DNA from: an uncultured Alistipes sp.
Lineage (GTDB): Bacteria > Bacteroidota > Bacteroidia > Bacteroidales > Rikenellaceae
Assembly: GCA_900769405.1 (NCBI GenBank)
Contig: CAAGGL010000008.1
Coordinates: 106,654 to 170,653 of the forward strand
Direction of reading: 5' to 3'
DNA: 64,000 bases
This document shows positions 50,176 through 59,378 of the stretch, one piece after another (the stretch's first letter is position 1; each line of letters begins with the position of its first letter). Both the position numbers and the translations under genes were made by a program. A model generated the notes under the pieces. The model was not told where the DNA came from. It searched no databases and was given only the letters and a program-made list of their open reading frames with translations.

Positions 50176-51474
50176 ATGAAAAAAATTAACGTAGTAACGC
50201 TCGGTTGCTCAAAAAATACGGTCGATTCGGAGCACCTCGCGGCGCAACTGGCCGAGGCGGGTTACGAGATCGCGTTCGACAGCAACCGCACCGACGCCAA
50301 GGTGGTCGTGATCAATACCTGCGGTTTCATCGGCGACGCCAAGCAGGAGTCGATCGACACGATCCTGCGTTTCGCGGCCGCAAAGGAGCAGGGACGCATC
50401 GAGCGTCTGTTCGTAATCGGCTGCCTCAGTGAGCGTTATGCCGACGAGTTGCGTGCTGAGATCCCCGAAGTTGACGACTACTTCGGTGCGCGCGATATGC
50501 AGGGCATTGCTCGCGCGTTGGGAGCTGCGGGCGACCCCGACACCTCGACCGCGCGCGTGACCTCGACCCCCAAACACTACGCATATCTGAAAATTGCCGA
50601 GGGTTGTAATTGGCATTGCGGCTATTGCGCCATTCCGCTGATTCGCGGCCCGCACCGTTCGGTACCGATGGAGCGCTGCGTCGAGGAGGCGGAGCGTCTG
50701 GCGGCGCAGGGTGTACGCGAGCTGATCGTAATCGCCCAAGATACAACATATTACGGTCGTGATCTGTATGGTCGCCGCGCGCTGGCCGAACTGCTCGAAC
50801 GTCTGTGCAAGGTCGAGGGCATTGAGTGGATTCGTCTGCACTACGCCTACCCGACCGACTTTCCGCAGGACGTGATCGAGGTGATGGCACGCGAGAAGAA
50901 GATCTGCCCCTATCTCGATATTCCGTTCCAGCACATCTCGGATCATCAGCTCACGTTGATGAAGCGCCGCCACACCAAAGCCGATGCATACGCACTGATC
51001 GAGCGTCTGCGCGCAGCGGTGCCCGATCTGGCTCTGCGCACGACGTTGCTGGTGGGTTACCCCGACGAGACCGAAGAGGATTTCGCCGAACTGATGGAGT
51101 TTGTCGAGAAGGTTCGATTCGAGCGTCTGGGCGTATTCCCCTACTCGGAGGAGGAGGGCACATTCTCGGCTCGCGAGCTGGAAGACAATGTACCTGAGGA
51201 GGTTAAGCAGGAGCGTGTGGATCGAGTGATGGCTCTCCAAAATCGTATTTCGCTCGAAAAGAACGTGGCACGTGTGGGTCAGCGCGAGCAGGTGATCATC
51301 GACTCGCGTCAGGGCGATTGGTACGTTGCACGCGGTCGCTACGACTCGCCTGAGGTCGATCAGGAGATTTTGATCCCCGCCTCGGAACGCCAGCTCAGAC
51401 GCGGCAAAATCTACACGGTCGAGATTACGGGCGCCGAGGAGTATGACCTCTACGCAAGTGTGGTCGCAAAATAA
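50176..51474 (+). CDS. rimO: ribosomal protein S12 methylthiotransferase RimO
   Basis: A 432-aa radical SAM methylthiotransferase modifying Asp89 of ribosomal protein S12. The N-terminal UPF0004 cluster uses Cys11 in TLGCSKN, the cysteine in NTCGF and that in GCLSERY. The radical SAM cluster is CNWHCGYC. A TRAM domain occupies the last 65 residues (REQVIIDSRQGDWYVARGRYD). The SKNTVDSE N-terminal motif distinguishes RimO from MiaB. Operon with ftsY. Confidence 0.95.
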   Translation: MKKINVVTLGCSKNTVDSEHLAAQLAEAGYEIAFDSNRTDAKVVVINTCGFIGDAKQESIDTILRFAAAKEQGRIERLFVIGCLSERYADELRAEIPEVDDYFGARDMQGIARALGAAGDPDTSTARVTSTPKHYAYLKIAEGCNWHCGYCAIPLIRGPHRSVPMERCVEEAERLAAQGVRELIVIAQDTTYYGRDLYGRRALAELLERLCKVEGIEWIRLHYAYPTDFPQDVIEVMAREKKICPYLDIPFQHISDHQLTLMKRRHTKADAYALIERLRAAVPDLALRTTLLVGYPDETEEDFAELMEFVEKVRFERLGVFPYSEEEGTFSARELEDNVPEEVKQERVDRVMALQNRISLEKNVARVGQREQVIIDSRQGDWYVARGRYDSPEVDQEILIPASERQLRRGKIYTVEITGAEEYDLYASVVAK

Positions 51475-51486
51475 GCGAGTGCGAAA

Positions 51487-51518
51487 TTTGTAAGTTTCAC
51501 CTTTTTTTCATACCTTTG
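51487..51518 (+). promoter_or_regulatory. promoter of the coiled-coil/zapA operon
   Basis: TTTG (51487-51490), exactly 20 nt, then TACCTTTG (51511-51518). Confidence 0.75.
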
Positions 51519-51548
51519 AAGTTGAAAAGATAAAAATATACCCGAAAA

Positions 51549-51836
51549 ATGGCAAACAAAAGCATTATCGAAGGCATCGAAAGCAAGGTTGCGCGACTCA
51601 TCGAGCAGCACGATCGCCTCAAAAAGCAGGCCGCAGAGTTGCAGGCCGAGCGCGATAAGCTCGTAGCTAAAAATAGGGAACTTACAAACAAATTGGCTGA
51701 GGCCGAACGCCGCATCACAACGCTCGAACTGAGCGAGGGTCTGGCAGGCAATACAGCCGACAAGAAACAGGCAAAGGCACGTGTCAATCGTCTTATGCGG
51801 GAGATCGACCGTTGCATCGCCCTACTGAACAAATAG
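51549..51836 (+). CDS. small coiled-coil protein preceding zapA
   Basis: A 95-aa almost entirely helical protein with heptad repeats (EGIESKVARLIEQHDRLKKQ, AELQAERDKLVAKNRELTNK). It resembles the ZapB-like coiled-coil proteins that partner ZapA at the division ring, and it directly precedes zapA with a 12-nt gap. Sequence identity to E. coli ZapB is not claimed; the role is inferred from size, fold and context. Confidence 0.75.
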   Translation: MANKSIIEGIESKVARLIEQHDRLKKQAAELQAERDKLVAKNRELTNKLAEAERRITTLELSEGLAGNTADKKQAKARVNRLMREIDRCIALLNK

Positions 51837-51848
51837 AGATAAACGAAG

Positions 51849-52145
51849 ATGTCGAAACAATCGATAACGCTGAAAATCGCCGGTAAGCAGTACCCCCTGA
51901 GCGTTGACTCGCGTCAGGAGGAGTTGTATCGCTTGGCCGAGCGCGAAATCAACGACCGTTTTAGCCGTATTGAGAAGGCTAAGTTCAAGGATTTCAAGCG
52001 CGAAGACTGCTTGGCTCTGGCCGCATTGCAGATCAGTTTCGACTTTATTGAGATGCGCCTCAGCCGCTCGCTCGGTGACGAGCAGGTGGAGCAGCTGGCC
52101 GATCTCGACTCGAAGTTGGACCAATATTTGAATCAACTCGACTAA
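51849..52145 (+). CDS. zapA: cell division protein ZapA
   Basis: A 98-aa ZapA that bundles FtsZ protofilaments. The N-terminal strand-helix ITLKIAGKQYPLSVDSRQEE and the helix REINDRFSRIEKAKFKDFKR are characteristic; the C-terminal half is coiled coil (VEQLADLDSKLDQYLNQL). It forms an operon with the preceding coiled-coil gene. Confidence 0.88.
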   Translation: MSKQSITLKIAGKQYPLSVDSRQEELYRLAEREINDRFSRIEKAKFKDFKREDCLALAALQISFDFIEMRLSRSLGDEQVEQLADLDSKLDQYLNQLD

Positions 52146-52494
52146 CCGAGATTAGTTAGCGTCAAACGTACGGCTTTCGGGTGCGTATGGCAGGCGAGGC
52201 AATATATCAATGGGCTTAACGTGTTGAGAATAAACACCAAACGCCCGCACGTTCTTTGAACATACAATAAAATTGGAATATCCCGCATAGATTCCTTATA
52301 AGCTTTGCGAAACTGAACACTTTTTATATTGAGGATAACTCGACCTCTCAAAAACAGGCCTTAACCACGCCCCGCGCGCGGTGTATCCGAGGATACCGTT
52401 GGACGTTTGCGATTGGATTTTGTCGGAGCCCTCACACCTGACTTATCTTTGCAGATTCGTCAAACAAGATTAGGAATCTCTATGCGGGTTTTTT
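52146..52494 (+). ncRNA. intergenic region with candidate structured RNA between zapA and rny
   Basis: No convincing coding frame. CCCGCATAGATTCC (52282-52295) is complementary to GGAATCTCTATGCGGG (52473-52488) apart from a 2-nt bulge, and the second arm is followed by TTTTTT. This is the layout of an RNA of about 210 nt with a closing stem and terminator. Inside are hairpins such as GTATCCGAGGATAC (52383-52396 area). The rny promoter lies within its 3' part. The family is not recognised; 6S RNA lies next to zapA in other bacteria, but here the better 6S match is near rpoZ. Confidence 0.35.
52418..52451 (+). promoter_or_regulatory. promoter of rny
   Basis: TTTTG (52418-52422), 21 nt, then TATCTTTG (52444-52451). 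The leader to ATG 52551 is about 90 nt and contains the 3' arm and T run at 52473-52494. Confidence 0.65.
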
Positions 52495-52550
52495 ATTTTG
52501 TAACAAACTATAAAACAAATACTTAAACCAAAAACACAAAAAAAATAACA

Positions 52551-54104
52551 ATGAGCACAGGTATCGTAATACTGATCGCCGCTCTGTCTGCCGTAGCCGC
52601 AGTGGGTTGTTATATCGTGATCACCAACGTGGTTACCAAGAATACAATCCGTGCACGCCGCGACGCAGCCATCAAAGAGGCTGAGGCTGAGGGCGAAATG
52701 ATAAAGAAAGAGAAGATCCTCCAAGCAAAGGAGAAGTTCATTCAACTCAAAAGCGACTACGACCGTCAGGTCAATGAGCGTAACGCTAAACTCAAAGAGC
52801 GTGAGCAGGCTATCCGCCAGAATGAGAACTCGATCAAGGATCAGCAGAAGGATCTCGAACGTAAGCACAACGAGTCGAACCGTCTGAAAGAACAGCTTGA
52901 AAGCCAGCTGGTTGCACTCGACCGCAAGAAGGAGGATGTCGAGCGTATGATGCGCGAGCAGAACGCACGCTTGGAGCAGATCAGCGGTATGAGTAGCGAG
53001 GAGGCTAAGAACACGCTGATCGAGAATATGAAGGCTGAGGCTAAGGCTGACGCGATGACCTACATCAACGAGACCATCGAGGAGGCTAAGATGAGCGCCA
53101 ATAAGGAGGCTAAACGCATTGTCGTTCAGACGATTCAGCGCGTGGCAACCGAGACCGCAATCGAGAACTCGGTGACTGTTTTCAACATCGATAGCGACGA
53201 GGTTAAGGGTCGTATCATCGGTCGCGAGGGTCGTAACATCCGCGCCTTGGAGGCTGCAACGGGCATCGAGATCATCGTTGATGATACGCCCGAGGCAATC
53301 ATCTTGTCGGGCTTCGACCCCGTACGCCGCGAGATCGCTCGATTGGCTCTGCATCAGTTGGTTACCGACGGTCGTATCCACCCCGCACGTATCGAGGAGG
53401 TGGTTGCGAAGGTACAGAAGCAGATCGAGGAGGAGATCATCGAGGTGGGTAAGCGCACCACGATCGACCTGGGCATTCACGGTCTGCACCCCGAACTGAT
53501 CCGCCTGATCGGTAAGATGAAGTACCGTTCGTCGTATGGTCAGAATCTGTTGCAGCACTCGCGCGAGACCGCAAATATGGCTGGTATTATGGCTGCCGAG
53601 CTGGGTCTGAACCCCAAGCTGGCACGCCGCGCAGGTCTGTTGCACGATATTGGTAAGGTGCCCGATGATGAGCCCGAACTGCCGCACGCAATTATCGGTA
53701 TGAAGTTGGCCGAGAAATATAAGGAGAAACCCGACGTTTGCAACGCTATCGGTGCGCACCACGACGAGACCGAGCAGACATCGCTCTACGCTCCGATCGT
53801 ACAGGTTTGCGACGCGATTTCGGGTGCACGTCCCGGCGCTCGCCGCGAGGTTGTGGAGTCGTACATCAAGCGCTTGAAGGAGATGGAGGATATAGCTCTG
53901 TCGTACCCCGGCGTAATGAAGACCTACGCAATTCAGGCAGGTCGCGAGTTGCGCGTAATTGTTGGCGCAGACAAACTGTCGGATCAGGAGTCGGATCAGC
54001 TCTCGCACGATATCGCAAAGAAGATTCAGGACGAGATGACCTATCCCGGTCAGGTGAAGATCACCGTGATCCGCGAAACTCGTTCGGTCAGCTACGCGAA
54101 GTAG
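52551..54104 (+). CDS. rny: ribonuclease Y
   Basis: A 517-aa membrane-anchored endoribonuclease that initiates mRNA decay. It has an N-terminal membrane segment (IVILIAALSAVAAVGCYIVI), a long coiled coil (about 40-200, EKILQAKEKFIQLKSDYDRQ), a KH domain with RIIGREGRNIRALEAATG, and the HD phosphohydrolase domain with LLHDIGKVPDD and the later GAHHDE. The catalytic HD pair is intact. It is followed by a strong terminator. Confidence 0.94.
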   Translation: MSTGIVILIAALSAVAAVGCYIVITNVVTKNTIRARRDAAIKEAEAEGEMIKKEKILQAKEKFIQLKSDYDRQVNERNAKLKEREQAIRQNENSIKDQQKDLERKHNESNRLKEQLESQLVALDRKKEDVERMMREQNARLEQISGMSSEEAKNTLIENMKAEAKADAMTYINETIEEAKMSANKEAKRIVVQTIQRVATETAIENSVTVFNIDSDEVKGRIIGREGRNIRALEAATGIEIIVDDTPEAIILSGFDPVRREIARLALHQLVTDGRIHPARIEEVVAKVQKQIEEEIIEVGKRTTIDLGIHGLHPELIRLIGKMKYRSSYGQNLLQHSRETANMAGIMAAELGLNPKLARRAGLLHDIGKVPDDEPELPHAIIGMKLAEKYKEKPDVCNAIGAHHDETEQTSLYAPIVQVCDAISGARPGARREVVESYIKRLKEMEDIALSYPGVMKTYAIQAGRELRVIVGADKLSDQESDQLSHDIAKKIQDEMTYPGQVKITVIRETRSVSYAK

Positions 54105-54128
54105 TTCGGCAAGCGAATCACCGCAAGC

Positions 54129-54163
54129 AAAACTCCCGTCACGATTGTGGCGGGAGTTTTTTT
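54129..54163 (+). terminator. intrinsic terminator of rny
   Basis: AAACTCCCGTCAC pairs with GTGGCGGGAGTTT around GATT, ending in a T run. Confidence 0.9.
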
Positions 54164-54167
54164 GCAT

Positions 54168-54202
54168 AGTGGCGGAGCCGAAGAGTTGCAAGTGGCGGAG
54201 CC
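54168..54202. repeat. short direct repeat
   Basis: AGTGGCGGAGCC occurs at 54168-54179 and again at 54191-54202, 23 nt apart, in noncoding sequence after rny. Confidence 0.6.
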
Positions 54203-54275
54203 TTATGGTTAGATACCTCAACCCTCCCATCGCTCCCTCTATATATAATTAAGGTATATCTGCCGCATCGCCGCC

Positions 54276-54316
54276 CCTAAAACAAGCGAGGCCGCCTCGG
54301 TGTGAGGCGGCCTCGC
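54276..54316 (-). terminator. terminator of the methylmalonyl-CoA mutase operon
   Basis: A perfect 13-bp stem, GCGAGGCCGCCTC (54286-54298) with GAGGCGGCCTCGC (54304-54316), followed on the minus strand by TTGTTTT. Confidence 0.8.
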
Positions 54317-54345
54317 GGCTTATAGACTTGCTATCGTGCTTTGGA

Positions 54346-56478
54346 TTACTCCTCCGAGAGGATCTCCAAAATCTTGATAGCAGCGGTTGCGATCGGAGTA
54401 CCGGGACCGAAGATCGCAGCTGCACCATCACGGTAGAGCTGATCGTAGTCCTGAGCGGGAATTACACCACCCACTACTACAACGATATCCTCGCGGCCCA
54501 GCTTCTGCAACTCTGCAATGATCTGGGGTACCAAAGTGAGGTGACCTGCTGCCAGCGACGATACGCCCACTACGTGAACGTCGTTCTCCACTGCCTGCTT
54601 TGCAGCCTCCTCGGGAGTCTGGAACAACGGACCCATATCGACATCGAAACCGATATCTGCATAACCCGTTGCTACAACCTTAGCACCACGGTCGTGACCG
54701 TCCTGACCGAGCTTAGCGATCATTACACGGGGCTGACGACCCTCCTTCTTTGCGAATGCCTCAGCCATCTCCTTAGCCTTAGCAAAAGTTGCGTCTGCTT
54801 TCACCTCTGACGAATATACACCTGAAATTGAACGAATAACTGCCGAATAGCGACCTACTACAACCTCGCAAGCGTCCGAGATCTCACCCAGAGTTGCGCG
54901 AACCTTAGCTGCCTCAACAGCCAACTCCAACAGGTTGCCCTGCTTGGTCTTCACGCACTCGGTGATTGCTGCCAGAGCCTTCTGTACAGCTGCCTCGTCG
55001 CGGTTAGCACGCAGCTCCTGCAAGCGCTTGATCTGCGACTCGCGTACTGCGGTGTTATCTACTGCCAGGATGTCGATCGGAGCCTCCTTTTCAAGACGGT
55101 ACTCGTTTACGCCAATGATCTTCTCAACGCCCGAGTCGATACGAGCCTGCTTACGTGCAGCAGCCTCCTCGATACGCATCTTAGGAATACCGGTCTCGAT
55201 TGCCTTTGCCATACCACCGAGCTTCTCTACCTCCTCGATCAGAGCCCAAGCCTTGTGAGCGATCTCGTTGGTCAGAGCCTCTACGTAGTACGAACCTGCC
55301 CACGGGTCAACCTCGCGGCATACGTTGGTCTCCTCCTGAATGTAGATCTGGGTGTTACGAGCAATACGTGCCGAGAAGTCGGTCGGCAGTGCGATTGCCT
55401 CGTCCAGAGCGTTGGTGTGCAACGACTGAGTGTGACCCAGAGCGGCACCCATAGCCTCGATTGCGGTACGAGCTACGTTGTTGAAGGGATCCTGCTCGGT
55501 GAGCGACCAACCCGAAGTCTGCGAGTGAGTACGCAGTGCCAACGACTTGGGATTCTTAGGCTCGAACTGCTTAACGATCTTAGCCCACAACATACGTGCA
55601 GCACGCATCTTAGCGATCTCCATAAAGTGGTTCATACCGATAGCCCAGAAGAACGACAGACGCGGAGCGAACTGGTCGATGCTCATACCAGCGTTAACAC
55701 CTGCGCGCAAGTACTCCAAACCGTCGGCCAGCGTGTAAGCCAGCTCGATGTCTGCGGTTGCACCTGCCTCCTGCATATGGTAACCCGAGATCGAGATCGA
55801 GTTGAACTTAGGCATATTCTTCGAAGTGTACTCGAAGATATCGGCGATGATTCGCATCGAGAATTCGGGGGGATAGATATAGGTGTTACGAACCATAAAC
55901 TCCTTCAAGATATCGTTCTGGATCGTACCTGCCATCTGATCGAGGGTGCAGCCCTGCTCCAAACCTGCTACGATGTAGAATGCCAAAACGGGCAGAACGG
56001 CACCGTTCATAGTCATCGACACCGACATCTGGTTCAGAGGAATACCGTCGAACAGTACCTTCATATCCTCAACCGAGCAGATCGATACACCTGCCTTACC
56101 TACGTCACCAACTACACGCGGGTGGTCAGCGTCGTAACCACGGTGAGTAGCCAAGTCGAATGCTACCGACAGACCCTTCTGGCCCGAAGCCAGGTTACGG
56201 CGGTAGAATGCGTTCGACTCCTCAGCGGTCGAGAAACCTGCATACTGACGAATGGTCCAAGGACGCATTACATACATAGTCGAATAGGGACCACGCAGGA
56301 ACGGAGCGATACCTGCTGCATAGTTCAGGTGCTCCATACCGGCCAGATCCTCAGCCGAGTAATGACCTTTAACGGGTATCTGCTCGGCGGTCAGCCATAC
56401 GTTTTCGTTGCTCTCGCACGGCTTCTGTGCATCGCAAGCTGCGCCTGCGTATGCCAAATCAGCGAATTTTGCTCTCAT
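54346..56478 (-). CDS. mutB: methylmalonyl-CoA mutase, large (alpha) subunit
   Basis: A 710-aa adenosylcobalamin-dependent mutase interconverting succinyl-CoA and methylmalonyl-CoA, the propionate pathway of Bacteroidales. The TIM-barrel part contains GPYSTMYVMRPWTIRQYAGF and RTHSQTSGWSLTEQDPFNN. The C-terminal B12 domain carries DGHDRGAKVVATGYADIGFD with the Asp-x-His-x2-Gly ligand, then GVSSLAAGHLTLVP and VVVGGVIP. It lies 14 nt after the small subunit gene. Confidence 0.96.
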   Translation of the reverse strand: MRAKFADLAYAGAACDAQKPCESNENVWLTAEQIPVKGHYSAEDLAGMEHLNYAAGIAPFLRGPYSTMYVMRPWTIRQYAGFSTAEESNAFYRRNLASGQKGLSVAFDLATHRGYDADHPRVVGDVGKAGVSICSVEDMKVLFDGIPLNQMSVSMTMNGAVLPVLAFYIVAGLEQGCTLDQMAGTIQNDILKEFMVRNTYIYPPEFSMRIIADIFEYTSKNMPKFNSISISGYHMQEAGATADIELAYTLADGLEYLRAGVNAGMSIDQFAPRLSFFWAIGMNHFMEIAKMRAARMLWAKIVKQFEPKNPKSLALRTHSQTSGWSLTEQDPFNNVARTAIEAMGAALGHTQSLHTNALDEAIALPTDFSARIARNTQIYIQEETNVCREVDPWAGSYYVEALTNEIAHKAWALIEEVEKLGGMAKAIETGIPKMRIEEAAARKQARIDSGVEKIIGVNEYRLEKEAPIDILAVDNTAVRESQIKRLQELRANRDEAAVQKALAAITECVKTKQGNLLELAVEAAKVRATLGEISDACEVVVGRYSAVIRSISGVYSSEVKADATFAKAKEMAEAFAKKEGRQPRVMIAKLGQDGHDRGAKVVATGYADIGFDVDMGPLFQTPEEAAKQAVENDVHVVGVSSLAAGHLTLVPQIIAELQKLGREDIVVVVGGVIPAQDYDQLYRDGAAAIFGPGTPIATAAIKILEILSEE

Positions 56479-56492
56479 AATTTTCCTTCCGT

Positions 56493-58343
56493 TTAGATAC
56501 CGAGTTCTTTCAAGTAATATTCCAAGGTGTCGAGTACGTTAACCTTAACGTGGATAAAGTTCTCGATACCCTGAGCTTTCAGCTCGTCCATCGATGCGGG
56601 TGCACCTGCTACAACCAAGATTGCCTTGTCGCCCAGCAACTCCTTAGCCTTAGGAGCTACGGTCAGGTAATCGTCGTCAGCAGCGCAGATTACTACGATG
56701 TCTGCCTGAGCAGCCAATGCAGCCTCAACGCCCTCCTCAACCGACTTGAAGAAAGTATTGTCCTGTACGCGGATACCTGCGCAACCGAAGAAGTTGCACG
56801 AGAACTGTGCACGAGCACGTGCCATACCCAGCGTACCGCAAGTCAGCATAAATGCCTTGGGGCTCTTCTCGCTGCGGTCAACCTTCAAGCGCATAGCCTC
56901 GAATGCCATTGCACCACGGTAGGGCTTCAAGCAGTTGCCCTCAGCAGCCGAACGAGTTACAACATCAGCCTGAACGTCCTCAGCTGCAACCTCAGTGAAG
57001 TTAGGATACTGGTTAGCACCCAACAGGATCTGGCGGCGAGTTGCCACAGCCTTATCCTTAGCAGCAGCGGCCTTCTCAACCTCAGCTACGATAAAGCCCT
57101 CCTGGAATGCAGCTACATAGCCACCCTTCTCCTCAACTGCCTTGAACAGAGTCCAAGCCTGCTCAGCGATGTTCTTGGTCAGAGTCTCGATGTAGTACGA
57201 ACCACCTGCGGGGTCAACTACCTGATCGAAGTGCGACTCGTGCTTCAACAACAGCTGAACGTTGCGAGCGATGCGATCCGAGAACTCGGTCGGAGTCTCA
57301 AATGCTGCGTCGAACGGAGTAACCTCCAACGAGTGAACACCGGCGATAGTTGCCGACATTGCCTCGGTGGTACCGCGCAACATATTGATATAGGGGTCAT
57401 AAACGGTCTGGTTCCACTTCGAAGTCACAGCGTGAGTGAACATCTTGGTCGAGCACTTGCACTCGGGCTTGTATGCCTCAACGATGTTAGCCCACAACAT
57501 ACGTGCTGCGCGGAACTTAGCCATCTCCATAAAGTAGTTCGACGATACAGCCATCGTGAAGCGCATCTTCGAAGCAACCTCGTCAACGCTCAGACCCTGC
57601 TCCATCAACTTCACGAGATACTCGTGACCAACAGCCAGCGTGAATGCCAACTCCTGAACGATGGTCGAACCTGCGTTGTGGAACTGCGAGCCGGTAACGC
57701 CTACCACCTTCACGCCCTTGTAAGCTGCGGTCTTCTTGATGAGCTCAGCCAGACGGGGGAAGCACTTCTCGCCGCTCTCGCAGCAACCGAACGAACCCTT
57801 AGTCGAGAGTTTCATAACGATGGGGTCAACCACCAGATTAACGTGCAGATCGTCAGCCGCTACGCCCTCCTTCTCGACCTTAGCCAGCAGCAGAGCAGCA
57901 ACCTGCTCAACAGCGCAGCCACAGATGGTCAATTCGATAGCGGGCAGTGCGATACCGGCGAGCAAGGTATCCAGATCCGCTGCCGAGAACTCAGCATTGC
58001 AGATGCAGAAGCCAAGCGCGTCAACGCCTGCATTCAAGATTTTCAGAGCCTCAGCGTTAGCCTTTGCGGGGCACTCTACGCCGATAGTCTGATGTACGCG
58101 CCACTCGTTGCTCTTGCCGGTGCTACGTACGTACGGGAACTGACCGATGCCAGCGCCCACAAATTCGATAGCCTTAAGGTCTTCGGCGCGGTAGTAGGGA
58201 CGTACGTTGAAACCTTCGTCGGTACGCCATACCAATTTGCGCTCATAGTCAGCACCTTTAAGGTCGGCTGTAATCACCTCTTCCCACTTCTCGGTCGGTA
58301 CCGGCGGGAAAAGATCGAACAGCTTTTCTTGGGTATTTGCCAT
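56493..58343 (-). CDS. mutA: methylmalonyl-CoA mutase, small (beta) subunit
   Basis: A 616-aa non-catalytic partner of the alpha subunit. The barrel domain retains KWNQTVYDPYINMLRGTTEA and VVDPAGGSYYIETLTKN. The C-terminal cobalamin-like domain is degenerate, with no D-x-H-x-x-G ligand motif (its strands instead read FMLTCGTLGMARARAQFSCN), as expected for the structural subunit. It is the first gene of the operon; promoter at 58387-58394. Confidence 0.94.
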   Translation of the reverse strand: MANTQEKLFDLFPPVPTEKWEEVITADLKGADYERKLVWRTDEGFNVRPYYRAEDLKAIEFVGAGIGQFPYVRSTGKSNEWRVHQTIGVECPAKANAEALKILNAGVDALGFCICNAEFSAADLDTLLAGIALPAIELTICGCAVEQVAALLLAKVEKEGVAADDLHVNLVVDPIVMKLSTKGSFGCCESGEKCFPRLAELIKKTAAYKGVKVVGVTGSQFHNAGSTIVQELAFTLAVGHEYLVKLMEQGLSVDEVASKMRFTMAVSSNYFMEMAKFRAARMLWANIVEAYKPECKCSTKMFTHAVTSKWNQTVYDPYINMLRGTTEAMSATIAGVHSLEVTPFDAAFETPTEFSDRIARNVQLLLKHESHFDQVVDPAGGSYYIETLTKNIAEQAWTLFKAVEEKGGYVAAFQEGFIVAEVEKAAAAKDKAVATRRQILLGANQYPNFTEVAAEDVQADVVTRSAAEGNCLKPYRGAMAFEAMRLKVDRSEKSPKAFMLTCGTLGMARARAQFSCNFFGCAGIRVQDNTFFKSVEEGVEAALAAQADIVVICAADDDYLTVAPKAKELLGDKAILVVAGAPASMDELKAQGIENFIHVKVNVLDTLEYYLKELGI

Positions 58344-58386
58344 AACTATTAGTAAAATAAGGTTAAGTTGTTACTTTTTAATCAAA

Positions 58387-58394
58387 CAAAGATA
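58387..58394 (-). promoter_or_regulatory. -7 box of the methylmalonyl-CoA mutase operon
   Basis: On the minus strand a perfect TATCTTTG. The leader before ATG 58343 is only about 37 nt, too short for a cobalamin riboswitch. Confidence 0.6.
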
Positions 58395-58455
58395 CATATT
58401 TTTTTCGATTGTTATCTCAAAAACACAAAAAAAATCACCTTTACACCTTAATATA

Positions 58456-58487
58456 TAATTAAAAATTCAAGATTCAAGATTCAAAAT
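58456..58487. repeat. AT-rich heptamer repeat
   Basis: ATTCAAG occurs twice in a row, followed by ATTCAAA, in the intergenic space between mutA and the MORN gene. Similar short repeats occur at 60901 and near 59490. Confidence 0.6.
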
Positions 58488-58590
58488 TTGAGTAATATGC
58501 TGTTTTATAATCGATTACGATTGTCGATTTTTTGATATAATTTCACGAGGATTCGGCACGGAATGTCGTTTTTTTGTTTGTGAGTAGGCG

Positions 58591-58669
58591 CACTCTCGGT
58601 GGCTGGAGGGGGCGTGCGACTTTTGTCGCACGAGCCACCGAGAGTGTGGCGATTTTCGCAAAAATCGCC
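58591..58669. repeat. nested and tandem hairpins in the mutA-MORN intergenic region
   Basis: A 14-bp perfect outer stem (58591-58604 with 58633-58646; CACTCTCGGTGGCT) encloses an 8-bp inner stem (58613-58620 with 58625-58632; CGTGCGAC/GTCGCACG, loop TTTT), leaving a purine-rich asymmetric bulge GGAGGGGG on one side only. Two bases later comes a separate 9-bp hairpin, GGCGATTTT/AAAATCGCC (58648-58669). No coding frame is convincing here. It is GC-rich in an AT-rich spacer. Confidence 0.75.
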
Positions 58670-58763
58670 TTGTTTGGCATTTTTAGTGCGGAAAATTTGG
58701 ATTTGTCGATAAATTTTGCTTTCTTGCAAAAAACGTGATTTTCAGCATAAAAAACTCACAATT

Positions 58764-59378
58764 ATGAAGAAGTATTTACTTATCCTTATCGTGGTTATTT
58801 TCTGCTTGCCGAACGAGGGTTTTGCGCAATTTTATACAACAATTTTTGGCGACGAAGCAGAAAGGCAGCGCAGTATAAGTATGCCATTCCATTTCGATGA
58901 GCATAGAACGGAACAGAAAACAAAAAAGAAAAAACCGCGCATTAATCGAGTGTATTTATTAGCCATTGAAAATACAACCGACGAGGCAACGGGTTTGACT
59001 ACTTTGCGTTGGAACGATGGATCGTCGTATGTTGGAGAAACTTACCGCACGGTATTTCACGGTATGGGTACGATGATTTACCCTGACAAAGGCAAATATC
59101 ACGGTCAATGGAAGTATGATCATCGCCACGGTATTGGCACAATGGAGTATGCCGACGGCAGTAAATACGTTGGCGAGTGGGTGCGAGATATGCCCAATGG
59201 TGAGGGCACTTTTATCAATCCCGAGGGCATTGCTTTTACGGGTAAGTTCAAAGACGGAGAGCCACACGGCAAATGTATAATTCAAGATACAGATGGTCAA
59301 TTATACAAAGCTCGTTGGTATTATGGCAAACTCCGCAAACGTTCGATCAAACCCCTCAAAGAGAAAAATACCAAGTAA
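58764..59378 (+). CDS. secreted MORN-repeat protein
   Basis: A 204-aa exported protein. After the signal MKKYLLILIVVIFCLPNEGFA and a basic linker (KTKKKKPRINR, about 69-79), the C-terminal half has about four to five MORN repeats with the GxGxxxYxDGxxYxGxW pattern: LRWNDGSSYVGE, GMGTMIYPDKGKYHGQW, GIGTMEYADGSKYVGEW and GEGTFINPEGIAFTGKF. MORN repeats often bind membranes or form scaffolds; a bacterial role is mostly unknown. The frame extends upstream to 58716 but the signal peptide begins at 58764. Confidence 0.82.
   Translation: MKKYLLILIVVIFCLPNEGFAQFYTTIFGDEAERQRSISMPFHFDEHRTEQKTKKKKPRINRVYLLAIENTTDEATGLTTLRWNDGSSYVGETYRTVFHGMGTMIYPDKGKYHGQWKYDHRHGIGTMEYADGSKYVGEWVRDMPNGEGTFINPEGIAFTGKFKDGEPHGKCIIQDTDGQLYKARWYYGKLRKRSIKPLKEKNTK

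Noticed and set aside
54168..54202. Insertion-sequence end
   Set aside because: Only a 12-nt direct repeat, no transposase or inverted ends.
52470..54230. 586-aa open frame on the minus strand
   Set aside because: It is the shadow of rny and includes the rny leader; leucine-rich low-information sequence.
58344..58386. Cobalamin riboswitch for the methylmalonyl-CoA mutase operon
   Set aside because: The leader is only about 37 nt and has no B12-box-like sequence.
58505..58729. 74-aa open frame on the minus strand through the nested hairpins
   Set aside because: Its coding sequence would consist of hairpin arms, with unlike codon use.
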